Position numbers and translations under genes: made by a program. This document shows, in pieces, positions 17,428-25,851 of a stretch of 64,000 bases of DNA. Numbering within the stretch: the first letter of the stretch is position 1; every line of letters starts with the position of its first letter. Below the pieces are notes generated by a model. That model saw only the letters and a program-made list of their open reading frames with translations, was not told the DNA's origin and searched no databases. The stretch is from Hafnia alvei (GTDB lineage: Bacteria > Pseudomonadota > Gammaproteobacteria > Enterobacterales > Enterobacteriaceae), in contig NZ_OZ061315.1 of NCBI RefSeq assembly GCF_964063325.1, positions 1,302,001-1,366,000 of the forward strand, read 5' to 3'.

Positions 17428-19074
17428 ATGGCAAATCACCCCCGTGCCGGGCAGCCTGCCCAGCAGAGCGATTTGATCAACGTGGCTCAACTGGTTTCTC
17501 AATACTATGTATTGACGCCGGAAGTGGGTAACACGTCGCATGCGGTAAAATTCGGGACCTCAGGTCACCGTGGCAGCGCCCAGCGCCATAGCTTTAACGA
17601 AGCGCACATTTTAGCTATTGCCCAAGCAATTGTTGAAGTGCGTAAAGCCAATGGCATCGAAGGCCCCTGTATCGTGGGTAAAGATACGCATGGGTTGTCT
17701 GAACCTGCGTTTATCAGCGTGCTAGAAGTTCTGACGGCAAACGGCGTGGACGTCGTGGTACAGCAGGATAATGGTTTCACCCCAACGCCTGCGGTTTCTC
17801 ACGCTATTCTGACTCACAACAACAATAAGAATGCGGCATTGGCCGACGGTATCGTCATCACGCCTTCGCACAATCCGCCTGAAGATGGCGGTATCAAATA
17901 CAATCCGCCAAATGGTGGACCGGCAGATACCGATCTTACCAAGGTGATTGAACAGCGCGCCAACGAACTGTTAAGCCTTAACTTGCAGGGTGTGAAGCGT
18001 CAAACGCTCGATGCAGCTTGGAAAAGCGGCTTGGTGCACGCTAAAGATCTGGTACAGCCTTATATTGAAGGTTTGGTTGATATCGTTGATATGCCAGCCA
18101 TTCAGCGCTCAGGCCTGCATTTAGGCGTCGATCCATTGGGCGGTTCCGGCATTGAGTATTGGCAGCGCATTGGTGAACATTACAAACTTGATCTGACCTT
18201 GGTGAACGATCACGTTGATCCATCATTCCGCTTCATGCACTTAGACCACGATGGCGTGATCCGTATGGATTGCTCATCGGAAAGCGCAATGGCGGGATTG
18301 CTGGCGCTGCGAGATCAGTTTGATTTAGCGTTCGCTAACGACCCAGACTACGATCGCCACGGTATCGTCACGCCTTCAGGCCTGATGAATCCGAATCACT
18401 ACTTAGCCGTAGCTATTAATTATCTGTTCCAGCATCGCCCACAGTGGGGCGCTGATGTTGCCGTAGGTAAAACGCTGGTATCCAGCGCCATGATTGACCG
18501 CGTCGTCAATGACTTAGGTCGCAAACTGGTGGAAGTTCCTGTCGGCTTTAAGTGGTTTGTTGATGGCCTGTTTGACGGCAGCTTTGGTTTTGGTGGCGAA
18601 GAGAGCGCAGGCGCTTCCTTCCTGCGCTTTAACGGTACGCCGTGGTCAACAGACAAAGACGGCATCATTATGTGCCTGCTTGCCGCTGAGATCACTGCCG
18701 TTACCGGTGAAAACCCACAGCAGCATTACAATAAGCTGGCGGAACGTTTTGGTGCGCCAAGTTATAACCGTATTCAGGCACCGGCTACGCATGCGCAGAA
18801 AGATGCGCTGTCTAAGCTCTCTCCTGAGATGGTTAAAGCTGACAAACTGGCGGGCGATCCAATTACCGCTCGTTTGACCAAGGCTCCGGGCAACAACGCC
18901 TCTATCGGCGGGCTGAAAGTGATGACCGACAACGGCTGGTTTGCCGCTCGTCCATCTGGCACAGAAGAAGCCTACAAAATTTACTGCGAAAGTTTCTTAG
19001 GCGCTGAACATCGCCTGCGAATCGAGAAAGAAGCGGTGGATATTGTGAGCGCCGTGCTCGCCAGCGCCAAATAA
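17428..19074 (+). CDS. pgm: Phosphoglucomutase (alpha-D-glucose-phosphate)
   Basis: Interconverts glucose-1-P and glucose-6-P, linking glycolysis with glycogen, trehalose and UDP-glucose. Visible: active-site phosphoserine loop TPSHNPPEDGG, metal loop DPDYDRHG, sugar-binding GGEESAG and phosphate-binding RPSGTEEAYK. 548 aa (E. coli 546). An in-frame GTG two codons earlier is less likely; the ATG has GGGAG at a good distance. Confidence 0.97.
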   Translation: MANHPRAGQPAQQSDLINVAQLVSQYYVLTPEVGNTSHAVKFGTSGHRGSAQRHSFNEAHILAIAQAIVEVRKANGIEGPCIVGKDTHGLSEPAFISVLEVLTANGVDVVVQQDNGFTPTPAVSHAILTHNNNKNAALADGIVITPSHNPPEDGGIKYNPPNGGPADTDLTKVIEQRANELLSLNLQGVKRQTLDAAWKSGLVHAKDLVQPYIEGLVDIVDMPAIQRSGLHLGVDPLGGSGIEYWQRIGEHYKLDLTLVNDHVDPSFRFMHLDHDGVIRMDCSSESAMAGLLALRDQFDLAFANDPDYDRHGIVTPSGLMNPNHYLAVAINYLFQHRPQWGADVAVGKTLVSSAMIDRVVNDLGRKLVEVPVGFKWFVDGLFDGSFGFGGEESAGASFLRFNGTPWSTDKDGIIMCLLAAEITAVTGENPQQHYNKLAERFGAPSYNRIQAPATHAQKDALSKLSPEMVKADKLAGDPITARLTKAPGNNASIGGLKVMTDNGWFAARPSGTEEAYKIYCESFLGAEHRLRIEKEAVDIVSAVLASAK

Positions 19075-19094
19075 GCGAGTTCTTCAGAAATTCT

Positions 19095-19121
19095 AAAAGC
19101 GCCTTTAACGGCGCTTTTTTT
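19095..19121 (+). terminator. Terminator of pgm
   Basis: AAAAGCGCC-TTTAAC-GGCGCTTTT followed by more T, 20 bp after the pgm stop; a strong intrinsic terminator. It separates pgm from the Fur-boxed gene that follows. Confidence 0.92.
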
Positions 19122-19157
19122 ATGCCGCAAAAAGTGAAGCTCAACCTGCTCGAATAT

Positions 19158-19176
19158 GATAAAAGTTATCATTATC
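19158..19176. promoter_or_regulatory. Strong Fur box upstream of the DUF3861 gene
   Basis: GATAAAAGTTATCATTATC agrees with 15 of 19 positions of the Fur consensus. It lies 26 bp before the downstream ATG and is framed by an outer inverted repeat, CGAATAT (19151-19157) and ATATTCG (19182-19188). It overlaps a TATGAT that could be a -10 element. This is the best Fur match seen in the window. Confidence 0.75.
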
Positions 19177-19201
19177 AAAAAATATTCGAAGAGGGAATAC
19201 C

Positions 19202-19540
19202 ATGTCTGGATATCGCTACCGCATCACCGTAGAGCCGATTGCCGATCGTAAAGGCGATCCGATTGATAAAGCGCCAATCAGCTTTGAAGTTGAAAATCAT
19301 GATGAGATTTTATCTATCGTCGAAAGGCTGGGGGCAAGGGACGATTTGCCATTCACCGGTGATAAATCGAAGGCCTTTGCCGTTGGTTTAAAACTGTTTT
19401 CAGAATCACTGCTGGAGAACCGTAAACATCCGCTGTTTGACGATCTGCGTGATTCATTCCGCGCTTTTATGATGACTTTAAAAGGTATCAAGCGCGGTGA
19501 GAGTGCCGAAGAAGCAAAAGAAGAACAAAAAGAAGGTTAA
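19202..19540 (+). CDS. DUF3861 family small protein, probably iron-regulated
   Basis: 112-aa cytoplasmic protein (MSGYRYRITVEPIADRKGDP...) that I assign to DUF3861 from general resemblance; no enzymatic motif is visible. The first half is strand-rich and the second mostly helical, ending in a charged Glu/Lys tail. There is no signal peptide or membrane segment. A GAGGG lies before the ATG. It is a single-gene unit between the pgm terminator and kdpE, whose stop codon is only 3 bp away in convergent orientation. The Fur box suggests expression under iron limitation. Function unknown. I recall no counterpart at this spot in E. coli K-12. Confidence 0.8.
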   Translation: MSGYRYRITVEPIADRKGDPIDKAPISFEVENHDEILSIVERLGARDDLPFTGDKSKAFAVGLKLFSESLLENRKHPLFDDLRDSFRAFMMTLKGIKRGESAEEAKEEQKEG

Positions 19541-19543
19541 AAA

Positions 19544-20233
19544 TTACAGCATAAACCGGTAACCAACGCCGGTTTCAGTCAGTAAGTGCTTGGGGCGTGC
19601 TGGTTCAGCCTCGAGTTTTTGCCGTAAATGCCCCATATAGATCCGCAGATAATGGCTGTGCTCAACGTAGTTTGGCCCCCAAACCGTACTAAGCAGCTGG
19701 CGCTGTGTGAGCACTTTTCCTGCATTGGCGATAAGTTCGGTTAGCAAACGAAACTCCAACGGTGTGAGATGCAAATCCTCACCGGCTCGAGTGACTCGGC
19801 GGTTAATCAAATCCACCTCAACGTCTGAGAATTGAATTAGCGGGCTTTCCTGATTTTGCTGAGCATGGCGGCGCAAAGAGACGCGCACGCGGGCCAATAA
19901 TTCCGCTACGCCAAAGGGTTTACTTAGATAATCATCGGCTCCGGCATCTAGCGCCAGCACCTTGTCTGACTCCTCGCTGCGCGCAGAAAGCACAATCACC
20001 GGAATTGAACTCCACTGGCGCAAATCGCGGATAAAATCTAGGCCATCGCCATCCGGTAAGCCTAAGTCGAGAATAATCAGATCTGGTTTTCGCGTTCCCG
20101 CCTCGATCAGACCACGCTGCAATGTATCGGCGTCGAAAACCCGCCAGCCCTCATTCTCAAGCGCAGAACGGACAAAGCGGCGGATCTCTTTTTCATCTTC
20201 AACGATGAGCACATTTATCGGGGTTTGATTCAC
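19544..20233 (-). CDS. kdpE: KdpE, response regulator of the Kdp system
   Basis: OmpR/PhoB-type regulator activating kdpFABC at low potassium or high osmolarity. The receiver domain (about residues 7-120) shows acidic DE, phospho-Asp in IILDLGLPDGDG, and Lys in YLSKPFG. The C-terminal winged helix includes LTPLEFRLL and YLRIYMGHLRQKLE. I chose the GTG start giving MNQTPINVLIVEDE (229 aa; E. coli 225), with AGAGAG upstream. The frame stays open to 20296, so a longer form overlapping kdpD is possible. Last gene of kdpFABCDE. Confidence 0.93.
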   Translation of the reverse strand: MNQTPINVLIVEDEKEIRRFVRSALENEGWRVFDADTLQRGLIEAGTRKPDLIILDLGLPDGDGLDFIRDLRQWSSIPVIVLSARSEESDKVLALDAGADDYLSKPFGVAELLARVRVSLRRHAQQNQESPLIQFSDVEVDLINRRVTRAGEDLHLTPLEFRLLTELIANAGKVLTQRQLLSTVWGPNYVEHSHYLRIYMGHLRQKLEAEPARPKHLLTETGVGYRFML

Positions 20234-20264
20234 GTTATCTCTCTGTTTCGCCGCTCTCTGTTTT

Positions 20265-22970
20265 TCAAGAACTTGGATGATCAAGTTCATCCTCAATATC
20301 AGGCGGTGCTTCTAGCGGTAGGGTAAAGTGGAAACAGGCCCCGCCTTGAGCAATATTTTCTGCCCATATTTTACCACCGTGTACTTCTATAATGGCACGA
20401 CAAATGGCTAAGCCCAAACCGACCCCAGGAATCGCTGACTCTTTATCGCCGCGGGTAAACTTATTGAATATCAGCAGTAGCTGTTCGGCGGGAATACCGT
20501 TGCCGCGATCTTCAATTTCTACTTCTAACCAATCTTCTGAGGCTTTTGCCCGAATCGCCAACGGTGATTCCAGTCCGGCATATTTGCCCGCGTTTTCTAA
20601 CAGATTTTGTATCACGCGCTCAATCAAGCTGCCGTCGCAGTTCACTAAGGGGAGATCTGCCGGTAAATCAATCGTCAGCGGATGCGAATTCAGCATCGGT
20701 TCTAACGTATTAATTGCACTGCCGACGATTTCCTCCAGCGATTGCCACTCTTTACGCAGGTTAAATCCGCCGGACTGAATACGTGCCATATCCAGTAAAT
20801 TATTGACCAGCCGCGTGGTGTTGAGGATCTGCTGGCGGATTTGATTGGCCTGTTGGGCATGCGGCGATTTTTCAGCGGCCAGATCGAGCGTTAAAATTTC
20901 AGCCTGACCAAACAACACGGTGAGCGGGGTACGCAGATCGTGCGAAAGTGCGGCTAACAACGAGTTTCTGAGCTGTTCGCGCTCGGTGTCCATACGTGCG
21001 CTCGCCGCCGTTTGGGCCAGATGTAAACGCTCAAGCGCGCTAGCAATCATCACCGCATAAGTTTGTAACAGACGCTGCTGTTCAGGCACCATCAATTGGC
21101 GCATGTTCATGGGTTCGATAGCTAAAACGCCAAAGGTCTGCTGTGAGGTGCTCAGGGGCAGTAGTTGATAAGGAACACCGGGTAGCGTATCGGTACCTGC
21201 CCCTGCGGGTTGCTGCTTATCGAAGCACCAATGTGCAATAGCAAAATCAACGCCCGACACACCTTCCTGTGGCGGTGTCACCTGAACCAACGGCGTATCA
21301 TCGCTGGGAATTAATACTGATGTCCGTGCGTTGAAACTGCTGTTAAGAAAATAGCTGCCGCTGCGAGCGATATCTTCATTGGTAATTGCATTACTCAGGG
21401 CTTTGGACAGTTCATACATATGGCGCGCGCGCTGCTCGCGATAACGCGCCACTCGCGCCTGATAGCGCACACCTGCGGTCAGATTACCAATCACGATCCC
21501 GACGGTTAGCATCACACCAAAGGTCACGAGATATTGAACGTCGGTAACGGCGAACGACCACTGAGGTTGGATGAAAAAAAGATCGAAACTGGCAACGCTA
21601 ACCACGGCGGAAAGTACGGAAGGCCAGCGGCCATAAAACAGCGCCACGATCACGACCCCCAGCAGATAGACCATCACGATATTAGCCTGATCGAAGTTGG
21701 GGAAAATCATTCTTGCCAGTAGCGTAATCAGCGCACATAGGGCAATGGCAACCAGACACCCGCGAATTTGCATCCGCCACTTTTCGCTGAAAGAGCGACT
21801 ATCGGACTCTTTGCTGGCGGTGCGAGGTTTGTCTTCAACGGCGACGATAATTAAATCGAGATCCGGCCCGAGTTTAGCCAGCCTGTCAGCAAAACTTTCA
21901 TGCCACCACCAACGCCGCTCTTTCTTATTGCGCCTGCCAATAATAATTTTGCCGAGATTATGCTCACGGGCGTAGCGCAGAATGGCTTTTTCTTCATTGG
22001 GATCGGATAGCGTGGTGGTTTCTGCGCCTAATTCTTGTGCCAGCTTAACGCTGCGTAAAATCGCCCGCCGCTGATTTTCCGGTAATCGATGCAGGCGCGG
22101 TGTTTCCACATAAACTGCGTGCCAGATGCAGCCAAGACGAGCCGCCAGCCTAGACGCTGTGCGGATAAGTTTGTCGTTATCGACGTTGTGGCCAATACAC
22201 AGCAAAATGGCATCACGGGTATGCCAAACGCGTTCTTTATCTTGGCTATTACGAAACTCGCGCATTTGCTCATCAACGCGGTCTGCGGTACGACGCAGCG
22301 CCAATTCGCGTAAGGCAATCAAATTTCCTTTACGGAAAAAGTGCTCGATGGCGCGTTCTGCCTGCCCAGGAATATAGACTTTCCCTTCGTTTAGGCGCTG
22401 GCGTAAATCGTCCGGTGGTAAGTCCACCAGCACGATTTCGCTGGCATCATCGAAGATGCGGTCAGGCACGGTTTCGCGCACGCGAATTCCGGTTACGGAA
22501 CCAACCACGTCGTTAAGACTTTCAAGGTGCTGAACGTTAACGGTAGTAAGCACGTCAATGCCCGCATCCAGCAGTTCCTCGACGTCTTGCCAGCGTTTAG
22601 GATGACGCGAACCGGCGGCGTTGCTGTGCGCCAGCTCATCCATCAGGATTAGCGCAGGGTGGCGAGCCAGCGCCTGATCGAGAGCAAACTCTCGCACTTG
22701 ACGACCGCGATGATGAATTCGCTTGAGGGGTAAGATATCCAGCCCCTCAAGCTGTGCAGCGGTCTCCGCACGGCCATGGGTTTCCACTACGCCGACCAGC
22801 ACGTCTAAACCTTGGGCACGAAGGCGCTGCGCTTCTTGCAGCATCGCGTAGGTTTTTCCAACGCCAGCGCAGGCGCCGAAAAAGACTTTTAGTTTTCCGC
22901 GTGGCTTTTCGCAAACCTGAGCCAGCAAGGTATCTGGATCGGGGCGGCGCAGCTCTTCATCGTCTAGCAT
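20265..22970 (-). CDS. kdpD: KdpD, potassium/turgor sensor histidine kinase
   Basis: Inner-membrane sensor kinase, 901 aa (E. coli 894). In order: N-terminal KdpD domain with Walker A GACAGVGKT (about 25-235), a universal-stress-protein-like domain (about 250-375, GRRNKKERR), four membrane helices (about 400-500), a GAF-like segment, dimerisation domain with phospho-His677 in ALSHDLRTPLTV, and an ATPase domain with N-box (NLLENAGKY), EDRGNGIP and GVGLGLAI. It phosphorylates KdpE. It overlaps or abuts its neighbours closely, 30 bp from kdpC. Confidence 0.97.
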   Translation of the reverse strand: MLDDEELRRPDPDTLLAQVCEKPRGKLKVFFGACAGVGKTYAMLQEAQRLRAQGLDVLVGVVETHGRAETAAQLEGLDILPLKRIHHRGRQVREFALDQALARHPALILMDELAHSNAAGSRHPKRWQDVEELLDAGIDVLTTVNVQHLESLNDVVGSVTGIRVRETVPDRIFDDASEIVLVDLPPDDLRQRLNEGKVYIPGQAERAIEHFFRKGNLIALRELALRRTADRVDEQMREFRNSQDKERVWHTRDAILLCIGHNVDNDKLIRTASRLAARLGCIWHAVYVETPRLHRLPENQRRAILRSVKLAQELGAETTTLSDPNEEKAILRYAREHNLGKIIIGRRNKKERRWWWHESFADRLAKLGPDLDLIIVAVEDKPRTASKESDSRSFSEKWRMQIRGCLVAIALCALITLLARMIFPNFDQANIVMVYLLGVVIVALFYGRWPSVLSAVVSVASFDLFFIQPQWSFAVTDVQYLVTFGVMLTVGIVIGNLTAGVRYQARVARYREQRARHMYELSKALSNAITNEDIARSGSYFLNSSFNARTSVLIPSDDTPLVQVTPPQEGVSGVDFAIAHWCFDKQQPAGAGTDTLPGVPYQLLPLSTSQQTFGVLAIEPMNMRQLMVPEQQRLLQTYAVMIASALERLHLAQTAASARMDTEREQLRNSLLAALSHDLRTPLTVLFGQAEILTLDLAAEKSPHAQQANQIRQQILNTTRLVNNLLDMARIQSGGFNLRKEWQSLEEIVGSAINTLEPMLNSHPLTIDLPADLPLVNCDGSLIERVIQNLLENAGKYAGLESPLAIRAKASEDWLEVEIEDRGNGIPAEQLLLIFNKFTRGDKESAIPGVGLGLAICRAIIEVHGGKIWAENIAQGGACFHFTLPLEAPPDIEDELDHPSS

Positions 22971-23000
22971 GTCGTTCTCTTTATGATCGCGCTGGTGGCG

Positions 23001-23597
23001 TTATAAATGCGTGTTAGATGCATTGTGGGGCAATAATGCATCCAGTGCCATGTTCAGTTCTAATACGTTAACCACCGGCTGACCAATAAACTGTGGCAGG
23101 CTATATTGGGTGTTAGAGGCAATCAGTTTTTCAACGCTGGCCTGTGGCACATTGCGCACTTTAGCGATGCGTGCAGCCTGATAATAGGCCGCTTGCGGCG
23201 AGATATGAGGATCTAAACCACTGGCTGAGCTGGTCATTAGATCGACCGGAATAGCCATCGGCGCCGAAGGATCTGCTTGGCGTAATAGCGCAGCGCGCTC
23301 TTGCAAATTTTTATCCAACTGTGGGTTAGACGCTGCCAAATTGCTGCCGCCGGAAGCCTGTGGATTATAGGCCGCGTCAGCGGTCGCGGATGGACGATCC
23401 CAAAAGTATTTTGGTTGAGTAAAGTTTTGGCCAATCAAACGTGAACCCACGATGACGCCGTCATGTTCAATCAACGATCCTTCGGCCTGAGAGTGAAACA
23501 TCACCTGCGCTAACCCCGTGGTTAGCAACGGGTAGGCAATACCGGTGATGGCGGTCAAAATCAGCATCATCATCATAGAGGGGCGTAGTAGCGACAT
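23001..23597 (-). CDS. kdpC: KdpC, subunit of the high-affinity K+ ATPase
   Basis: Membrane-anchored periplasmic subunit that raises ATP affinity of the KdpFABC pump. One N-terminal membrane helix (MMMLILTAITGIAYPLLTTG) precedes a hydrophilic domain with the conserved VVGSRLIGQNF, FWDRPSAT and GSNLAASNP segments. 198 aa (E. coli 190). The ATG is preceded by AAGGATTAGATA, which begins right at the edge of an ERIC repeat, so the repeat sits in the mRNA immediately upstream of this gene's ribosome binding site. Confidence 0.97.
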   Translation of the reverse strand: MSLLRPSMMMMLILTAITGIAYPLLTTGLAQVMFHSQAEGSLIEHDGVIVGSRLIGQNFTQPKYFWDRPSATADAAYNPQASGGSNLAASNPQLDKNLQERAALLRQADPSAPMAIPVDLMTSSASGLDPHISPQAAYYQAARIAKVRNVPQASVEKLIASNTQYSLPQFIGQPVVNVLELNMALDALLPHNASNTHL

Positions 23598-23611
23598 TAT
23601 CTAATCCTTTT

Positions 23612-23732
23612 CCCCTTCATACTTGAAGCGGTATCTGCGTTGGCTGCGCTCATTCACCCGAATCACTTACTAGAGTAAGCTCATCGGGATGAACTCGCTT
23701 GCCGCCTTGATACCACTCCAATTATTTTGGGG
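23612..23732. repeat. ERIC (intergenic repeat unit) inside the kdp operon
   Basis: A 121-bp palindromic element bounded by CCCC/GGGG, with the ERIC core TGGCTGCGCTCATTCACC, then AATCACTTACT-AGAGTAAGCTC, then ATGAACTCGCTTGCCGCC. It resembles the standard ERIC consensus and a second copy near 46.0 kb. It separates kdpB from kdpC by 176 bp, where the E. coli genes nearly touch. In the transcript it would fold into a long hairpin. Confidence 0.88.
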
Positions 23733-23773
23733 ATGTTAAAGTATTACTGCTCTTTTGAGCGGTTCTATATGGG

Positions 23774-25840
23774 CTAAGCCAAGCCACAAACGGTCAGTAA
23801 CATATCGATCAATTTGATGCCGACAAACGGCACCAACAGCCCGCCTGCACCATAGAGCCATAAATTTCGGCGCAACAGTGCGCTGGCGCTTAGCGGTTTA
23901 TAGCTCACGCCTTTCAGCGCCAGCGGGATCAAGAACACAATGATCAACGCGTTGAAAATGACCGCTGACATAATGGCCGACGCCGGCGACGTTAGGTGCA
24001 TGACGTTGAGCGCATTCAGCTGAGGATAAGTGGCTGCAAAGGCTGCTGGAATAATGGCGAAATATTTCGCCACGTCATTGGCGATACTGAAGGTAGTCAG
24101 TGAACCACGCGTCATCAGCATCTGTTTGCCGATGTGCACCACTTCAATCAGCTTAGTTGGGTTAGAGTCTAAATCAACCATGTTGCCCGCTTCTTTAGCG
24201 GCCTGTGTGCCTGAGTTCATGGCGACCGCAACGTCGGCTTGGGCCAGCGCTGGCGCATCGTTGGTACCGTCGCCGGTCATGGCCACTAAGCGACCTTCAG
24301 CTTGATACTGACGGATCAGCGCCAATTTGGCTTCGGGCGTAGCTTCCGCCAGAAAATCATCCACGCCAGCTTCGGCAGCGATAGCCGCAGCGGTTAAGCG
24401 GTTATCACCGGTAATCATGACCGTTTTGATACCCATGCGGCGTAGCTCAGAGAATCGCTCTTTGATGCCGCCTTTGACGATATCTTTCAGCGCCACCACG
24501 CCAAGAATCCGGCCATCTTCTGCCACCACCAGCGGTGTGCCGCCGGTACGCGCAACGCTTTCCACGCGTTCATCAACCGCACGTGGGAAGTGGCCTTGGT
24601 TAGATTCAACGTGGCGGCGTATTGCGTCCACTGAACCTTTGCGGATCATTCTTCCCTGTACGTTAACGCCGCTCATGCGGGTTTGGGCCGAGAAGGGCAC
24701 AAAGGTTGCGCCTAGGCTCGCTAAATCACGTTCGCGCAGGTTAAAACGCTGCTTTGCCAGCACCACAATGCTGCGGCCTTCTGGCGTTTCATCGGCTAGC
24801 GAAGCGAGCTGTGCCGCGCTGGCGAGCTCTTCCTCACTCACGCCGGGGACAGGCAAGAATTCGGTCGCCTGACGATTGCCCAGCGTGATAGTGCCCGTTT
24901 TGTCCAATAGCAACACATCGACGTCACCGGCGGCTTCCACGGCGCGCCCGCTGGTGGCAATGACGTTTGCGCCTAGCATGCGGCTCATCCCAGCCACGCC
25001 AATGGCTGACAGTAAGCCACCAATGGTGGTTGGGATTAAACAGACCAGCAGGGCGACTAGCACGGTAATCGTCACCGGAACCCCAACGTGGCCGGCCTGC
25101 GCGCTAAACAGCGAGAAGGGGTAAAGCGTTGCCGTAGCCAGTAAAAACACCAGCGTTAAGGCAATAAGCAAAATGGTTAGCGCGATTTCGTTAGGGGTTT
25201 TACGCCGCTTCGCGCCCTCAACCATCGCAATCATGCGGTCGAGAAAGGTTTCTCCAGGATTAACGGTGCATTGGATCACCAGCCAATCTGACAGAATACG
25301 CGTGCCACCGGTAACGGAAGAAAAGTCACCGCCCGATTCGCGAATGACCGGTGCTGATTCGCCGGTAATCGCGCTTTCGTCAACCGAGGCGCCACCTTCT
25401 AACACTTCACCGTCACAGGGAATGGTGTCACCGGCTTCAACCAGCACAACATCGCCTTTGCGCAGAGAATCAGCAGATACTTTTTCTTGCTGCGAATCAT
25501 GTTGCGGTGAGGCCAGTTTTTTAGCCCAGCTAGTTTTTTTCACCCCTTTCAGGCTTTCGGCCTGCGCTTTGCTGCGCCCTTCGGCCAGAGCTTCGGCAAA
25601 GTTAGCAAACAGAACCGTGAACCAAAGCCAAACAGCCACGCTTCCAGTAAATGCGGCGCTGCCGTCACTTTGCCCGCTGAGTATGGAGATCCAGATTATG
25701 GTGGTGAGAATGCTGCCCAAATACACCACGAACATCACCGGATTGCGCCACTGCACGCGAGGATCGAGTTTTTTAACAGCATCTTTGATAGCGGTACGGA
25801 CCAGTTTTGGTTCGAACAACGCGCGTTGTTTACGAGTCAT
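23774..25840 (-). CDS. kdpB: KdpB, P-type ATPase catalytic subunit
   Basis: Energises K+ uptake by ATP hydrolysis. Phosphorylated Asp313 lies in LLLDKTGT. The actuator motif TGESAPV, the nucleotide-binding KGSVDAIRRH, and the hinge MTGDGTNDAPALAQADVAVAM are intact, with membrane helices at both ends. 688 aa (E. coli 682). The frame continues nine codons upstream into kdpA, but the ATG giving MTRKQRALFEP aligns with the family and has TTGAGAG at the right distance. 11 bp from kdpA. Confidence 0.97.
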   Translation of the reverse strand: MTRKQRALFEPKLVRTAIKDAVKKLDPRVQWRNPVMFVVYLGSILTTIIWISILSGQSDGSAAFTGSVAVWLWFTVLFANFAEALAEGRSKAQAESLKGVKKTSWAKKLASPQHDSQQEKVSADSLRKGDVVLVEAGDTIPCDGEVLEGGASVDESAITGESAPVIRESGGDFSSVTGGTRILSDWLVIQCTVNPGETFLDRMIAMVEGAKRRKTPNEIALTILLIALTLVFLLATATLYPFSLFSAQAGHVGVPVTITVLVALLVCLIPTTIGGLLSAIGVAGMSRMLGANVIATSGRAVEAAGDVDVLLLDKTGTITLGNRQATEFLPVPGVSEEELASAAQLASLADETPEGRSIVVLAKQRFNLRERDLASLGATFVPFSAQTRMSGVNVQGRMIRKGSVDAIRRHVESNQGHFPRAVDERVESVARTGGTPLVVAEDGRILGVVALKDIVKGGIKERFSELRRMGIKTVMITGDNRLTAAAIAAEAGVDDFLAEATPEAKLALIRQYQAEGRLVAMTGDGTNDAPALAQADVAVAMNSGTQAAKEAGNMVDLDSNPTKLIEVVHIGKQMLMTRGSLTTFSIANDVAKYFAIIPAAFAATYPQLNALNVMHLTSPASAIMSAVIFNALIIVFLIPLALKGVSYKPLSASALLRRNLWLYGAGGLLVPFVGIKLIDMLLTVCGLA

Positions 25841-25851
25841 TATTTTATCTC

